DNA of 9,511 bases from an uncultured Eubacteriales bacterium (GTDB taxonomy: Bacteria; Bacillota; Clostridia; Oscillospirales; Acutalibacteraceae): assembly GCA_900319255.1 (NCBI GenBank), contig ONNU01000276.1:1-9511 (forward strand). The letters are read 5' to 3'. Made by a program: the position numbers and the translations under genes. The notes beneath the pieces were generated by a model that was not told the origin of the DNA, ran no database searches, and saw only the letters and a program-made list of their open reading frames with translations. Shown here one piece after another: positions 6,902 through 9,511 of this stretch (its first letter is position 1; the number at the start of each line of letters is the position of its first letter).

Positions 6902-8479
6902 TTATTTCTTTTCTTCGCTGGTTGTCTTTGCCTCGTGATATTCCTTTTCGGTGTTGACATTCCAGATATCATGCTTATCTGTTTTGCCTGCTCTTATGGC
7001 TTCGGCTGCGCGGATAGCGGTAAGCATGGAATGATCCATATTGTTGTAGCGGTGCTGTCCGTTTCTGCCGACACAGAAAAGATTTTCATATCCGTCAAGA
7101 CATTTGATAAGCTCATCAATTCTTGAATATGTATCAAAGTATGCGGGATAAGCCTTCTTTACCTTTTCACGGTGGCTGTCAAGGATATCCGCCTTTGTGA
7201 TGATACCCATTGATTCGAGCTCCTTTGATGCAAAATCAATACATTCCTCATCACTCATATTCCAGAAATCATCGCCCTCAGCGCAGAAATATTCAAGTCC
7301 GATCCATACCGTGTTCTCGGCATCCTTCACCATGTAGGGCGACCAGTTGTTGAATATCTGTATCCTGCCCAGCTTTACGCCGGTATCCTGAACATAGATC
7401 CAGCAGTCGGGAACGATATTTCCAAGGGTTTTCATTGTGGTCTCGTTTTTGAGTCCCAGCTTTTTGACAAGCAGTCCTACCGTTACAAAATCACGGTACG
7501 GAAGTCCTGCCGCTATGCTTATCATATCGTCATCAGGCTTATCTCCGGTCATACCGCATACCAGATCCTTGACCGGCATTGATGAAATAAAGATATCGCC
7601 TTCAAAGACCTTTTCGCCCTCCGGGGTCGAACATACAACGGAGCTGATCCTGCCGTTTTCGCATCTGATCTCCTTGACATCGTGATCCTTGAGAAGCTTT
7701 GCACCATTTTGTACTGCAATATCTGCGGCTGTCTCCCAAAGCTGACCGGGACCGTATTTCGGATACCAGAACTGCTCGATAAGCGAGGTCTCGACCTCCT
7801 TGTTTTTCTTTTTGCCGCCGAAGGTCTTTGAGAACATATCCTTGAGCACCGCTCTGATGGAAAGTCCCTTTACGCGCTGTGAGCCCCAGTCTGCGGAAAT
7901 ATCTCTCGGATGTCTGCCCCAGAGCTTTTCTGTATAGCCCTCGAAGAACATACTGTACAGCTTTTTGCCGAAACGGTTGATATAGAAATTTTCAAGTGAG
8001 CTTTCTTCCTTTTTGAACATGGCTGACTTGATATAGCTGAAGCCGGAGACCATAGTCGTGCCGAAGCCCATGTTCTTTATGGTAGAGGCTGACATCTTCA
8101 CAGGATAATCAAAGAATTTCTTCTTGTAATAAATTCTGGAAACTCTTGTTCTTACCAGCATTACACGATTCTCGGTTTCCGGATCGGGACCGCCCTCCTC
8201 AAGGGGCTTTTCTCTGCCAAGCTTTTTATCGTCAAATGAAGGCTTTCCCTGGATCGGCATAAGATCGCTCCACCATTTCATCACCTCATCGCTTTTTGAA
8301 AAGAAACGATGGCCGCCGATATCCATACGGTTGCCGTTATGTCTGACGGTCTGGGAAATACCTCCGATAGCGCGGGTGCTTTCAAGTATCGTTACATCAA
8401 AATCCCCGCCGTCCTTCAGAAGCTCGATGGCTGCTGTAATACCTGCGGGACCTGCGCCTATAATAACAATCTTTTTCAA
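6902..8479 (-). CDS. FAD-dependent oxidoreductase, amine-oxidase/UGM-like
   Basis: 525 residues with an N-terminal dinucleotide fold: GAGPAG (8-13), acidic E33 at the end of the second strand, and the FAD-binding RxDIGGHRFF segment (51-60). The C-terminal segment FCVGRNGQHRYNNMDHSML (468-486) is the second FAD-contacting motif. A YPV motif (125-127) and the overall layout place it with the protoporphyrinogen-oxidase-like and UDP-galactopyranose-mutase-like flavoproteins, which databases often label only NAD(P)/FAD-dependent oxidoreductase. It is longer than typical UGM (about 370-400) and lacks clear UGM active-site motifs, so I do not give that name. The tail (500-525) is charged. The start is TTG (8477-8479), backed by GAGG (8487-8490) at 7 bases, and no better start exists. 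It lies 78 bases after gtrA on the same strand, so I infer a role in polyprenyl-linked sugar or envelope glycan modification; the substrate is unknown. Confidence 0.85.
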   Translation of the reverse strand: MKKIVIIGAGPAGITAAIELLKDGGDFDVTILESTRAIGGISQTVRHNGNRMDIGGHRFFSKSDEVMKWWSDLMPIQGKPSFDDKKLGREKPLEEGGPDPETENRVMLVRTRVSRIYYKKKFFDYPVKMSASTIKNMGFGTTMVSGFSYIKSAMFKKEESSLENFYINRFGKKLYSMFFEGYTEKLWGRHPRDISADWGSQRVKGLSIRAVLKDMFSKTFGGKKKNKEVETSLIEQFWYPKYGPGQLWETAADIAVQNGAKLLKDHDVKEIRCENGRISSVVCSTPEGEKVFEGDIFISSMPVKDLVCGMTGDKPDDDMISIAAGLPYRDFVTVGLLVKKLGLKNETTMKTLGNIVPDCWIYVQDTGVKLGRIQIFNNWSPYMVKDAENTVWIGLEYFCAEGDDFWNMSDEECIDFASKELESMGIITKADILDSHREKVKKAYPAYFDTYSRIDELIKCLDGYENLFCVGRNGQHRYNNMDHSMLTAIRAAEAIRAGKTDKHDIWNVNTEKEYHEAKTTSEEKK

Positions 8480-8557
8480 AACAATTCCTCTTTTCTGAGC
8501 TTATGTATTTTATTCTGCCTGCATCACTTCGTAAATACTGTTTTTCTCTCCGGCAGA

Positions 8558-9094
8558 TCATTCTTCGGTTTCGGCTTTTTCTGTATTTTCGTCTTTTGTT
8601 TCATTCTTGCTTTGCTTTTCGCTTTTATTATAAAGGAAGAATTTCCTTGCAAAGAAATTCCACATATATACAAGCACAACAGCCAGCACCTTGCCGATGA
8701 TATAATATTTATCTGTCGGAAGAAGCGGACCGAAAACCGCATAGGTCACAAGTATGCCCTGTCCGAACATACCCTTGACTGCAAATGGCTCGATAATAAG
8801 CTGGGTAAGTCCCAGACCGATAACGCCGATAATACCAAAAGCGATAAAATCCGCCGCTCTGTTCTTGACCTTTGCCTTGGCAAATACCCAGTAGGTAGAA
8901 ATAATATAATTGACCGCAAGCCCGGCAACAAAGCCGAAGATAGCAGCAATTGATTCAGATATGCCGAATACCTCTCTTATAAGTATCAGCACAGCCATAT
9001 CAACGACCGTTGCGATACCGCCTACAAAAAGGCTTCTGAAAAACTGTATGAATGTATTGTCGGTATCTCCGACAAAAAGTCCTTTAATACTCAT
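8558..9094 (-). CDS. GtrA/DPMS3 family membrane protein
   Basis: 178 residues with the four-helix layout of the GtrA family: hydrophobic segments at about 21-39, 49-71, 82-102 and 132-150. Family-type signatures are RSLFVGGIATVVDMAVL (20-36) at helix 1, GLAVNYIISTYWVF (58-71) at helix 2 and WNFFARKFFLY (145-155) at the end of helix 4. The family includes putative flippases or partners for polyprenyl-phosphate-linked sugars in O-antigen glucosylation, teichoic acid glycosylation and arabinan synthesis. The C-terminal 23 residues are a lysine/glutamate-rich cytoplasmic tail unlike the compact members. The start is supported by GGAGG (9100-9104) at 5 bases. It is the first gene of a two-gene operon with the flavoprotein and has its own promoter. 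No glycosyltransferase is encoded in the window, so the partner must lie elsewhere. Confidence 0.9.
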   Translation of the reverse strand: MSIKGLFVGDTDNTFIQFFRSLFVGGIATVVDMAVLILIREVFGISESIAAIFGFVAGLAVNYIISTYWVFAKAKVKNRAADFIAFGIIGVIGLGLTQLIIEPFAVKGMFGQGILVTYAVFGPLLPTDKYYIIGKVLAVVLVYMWNFFARKFFLYNKSEKQSKNETKDENTEKAETEE

Positions 9095-9129
9095 TTTTTC
9101 CTCCGATCAAAAACAACACTGCAATCTAT

Positions 9130-9158
9130 ATTGTAATACAAATTCAGCCCGGTGTCAA
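9130..9158 (-). promoter_or_regulatory. Sigma-70 type promoter of the gtrA operon
   Basis: Read on the minus strand, TTGACA (9158-9153) is followed by exactly 17 bases and TACAAT (9135-9130). Transcription should start near 9123, giving a leader of about 29 bases with the GGAGG site of gtrA in it. This is close to consensus, so the operon is likely well expressed unless repressed. Confidence 0.8.
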
Positions 9159-9171
9159 TTAATTATTGACA
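9153..9171. promoter_or_regulatory. Dyad overlapping the gtrA -35 box (possible operator)
   Basis: TGTCAAT (9153-9159) and ATTGACA (9165-9171) are exact inverted repeats around TAATT. The left arm contains the -35 hexamer of the gtrA promoter; the right arm presents a TTGACA to the plus strand, with only a poor -10 match downstream. A second small palindrome, TTGTAATACAA (9131-9141), overlaps the -10 box. A dimeric regulator could bind here, but AT-rich promoter DNA produces such dyads by chance and no regulator gene is nearby. Confidence 0.35.
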
Positions 9172-9180
9172 TTTATTACG

Positions 9181-9511
9181 AAAGTCCGGGATTATTCACG
9201 TTATTTTTGCTTATGTCACAGCGGGATTTTCGGGATAGTTCTTTTGGTGAAATAAGTGTAAAGCTGGAAATGTTATCTACTGCCTGAAACTGTGAAACTG
9301 ACATTTTTGATGTGAATGGAAAAAGGTGTTTGCTGATCCCGCTTTCATGCCCTGAGCCATGCTTCATTGGCATTTCTGCTTTGGTGAGACAAAAGGTGGA
9401 AACCACAAGGGGTGTCCCCCTTGAGTTTTCCCCCTTTTGCAATCCCCTTTCCTAAACCCCCTTGGCAAGCCGGACTTTTTTGACTAAGAGCTGGTATTGA
9501 ACGGAGCTAAA
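9181..9511 (-). repeat. Intergenic repeat, right-hand copy
   Basis: The reverse complement of 9283-9511 matches 209-420 block by block, so the two form inverted repeats around about 8.9 kb. The match runs from CCTGAAACTGTGAAACTGAC (9283-9302) to the AGCTC-like end at 9504-9509 and reaches or passes the window edge. AAAGTCCGG (9181-9189) and CCGGACTTT (9470-9478) form a 9-base inverted pair that could mark the ends of a 298-base unit, with 9190-9282 then being sequence not matched in copy B. Inside is a hairpin: 9390-9404 with 9425-9439 (13 of 15 paired) around AAGGGG (9407-9412) and CCCCTT (9417-9422). No gene is seen between the gtrA promoter and the window end; an 88-codon frame here is not conserved in the other copy. 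Confidence 0.8.

Noticed and set aside
6902..8479. Naming the flavoprotein UDP-galactopyranose mutase or HemG
   Set aside because: The FAD fold fits both superfamily relatives, but the protein is too long for typical UGM, its active-site residues are not recognisable, and there is no haem gene context. Only the fold-level call is supported.
8309..8953. 214-codon plus-strand frame
   Set aside because: It is antisense to gtrA and to the start of the flavoprotein gene, both of which have clear family motifs, start sites and a promoter. It shows no recognisable domain.
9166..9195. Divergent plus-strand promoter from the right arm of the dyad
   Set aside because: TTGACA is present, but the best -10 match (GATTAT near 9190-9195) is poorly spaced and no plus-strand gene follows before the window end.
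9176..9442. 88-codon open frame on the minus strand over the right repeat
   Set aside because: It is frame-shifted relative to copy B, contains the hairpin core, and has no supporting context. It is treated as non-coding repeat.
241..9478. CRISPR array from recurring G-rich blocks
   Set aside because: The repeats are about 200 bases long, dispersed and in opposite orientations, without regular short repeats or spacers, and no cas genes are present.
1..9511. Composite transposon bounded by the inverted repeats
   Set aside because: There is no transposase, integrase or cargo-type gene, and the enclosed genes are core housekeeping genes. Independent intergenic insertions of a repeat family explain the layout better.

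Overview
The window looks like a chromosomal segment of a Gram-positive, Clostridia-type bacterium, most likely a Ruminococcus-like member of the Oscillospiraceae. This rests on codon and base composition, strong AGGAGG-type ribosome binding sites, and the protein sequences as I recognise them; no search was possible. Most of the segment is well-known housekeeping material. The less ordinary parts are at the edges and in the last third.

Left edge (1-494): no gene. It holds two copies of a GC-skewed intergenic repeat facing each other (about 1-183 and 209-420), and then a near-consensus sigma-70 promoter (458-486). Directly after the promoter (495-617) there is an open frame with host-like codons but no start codon. 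Its stop overlaps the next start as ATGA, so it reads as the surviving tail of a lost gene.

Plus-strand block (614-6852): alr (alanine racemase, cell wall D-alanine), polA (DNA polymerase I), a YwlE-like low-molecular-weight phosphatase, rimI (N-acetyltransferase), tsaD (tRNA t6A37 synthesis) and a small proline/glycine-rich, tail-anchored protein of unknown role. The phosphatase, rimI and tsaD are tightly packed (4-base overlap and 18-base gap) and probably form one operon with polA. A 12-bp bidirectional terminator (6864-6895) closes the block.

Minus-strand block (9094 down to 6902): a two-gene operon of gtrA (GtrA/DPMS3-type four-helix membrane protein) and a 525-residue FAD-dependent oxidoreductase of the amine-oxidase/UDP-galactopyranose-mutase-like class. 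It has its own near-consensus promoter (9130-9158), over which lies a 7-bp dyad. The pair suggests lipid-linked sugar or envelope glycan chemistry, but no glycosyltransferase is present.

Right edge (9172-9511): no gene. A third copy of the edge repeat lies here, inverted relative to the 209-420 copy. The repeat family, its conserved hairpin and its possible AAAGTCCGG end signals are the best candidates for something undescribed. I found no convincing new defence or mobile system.
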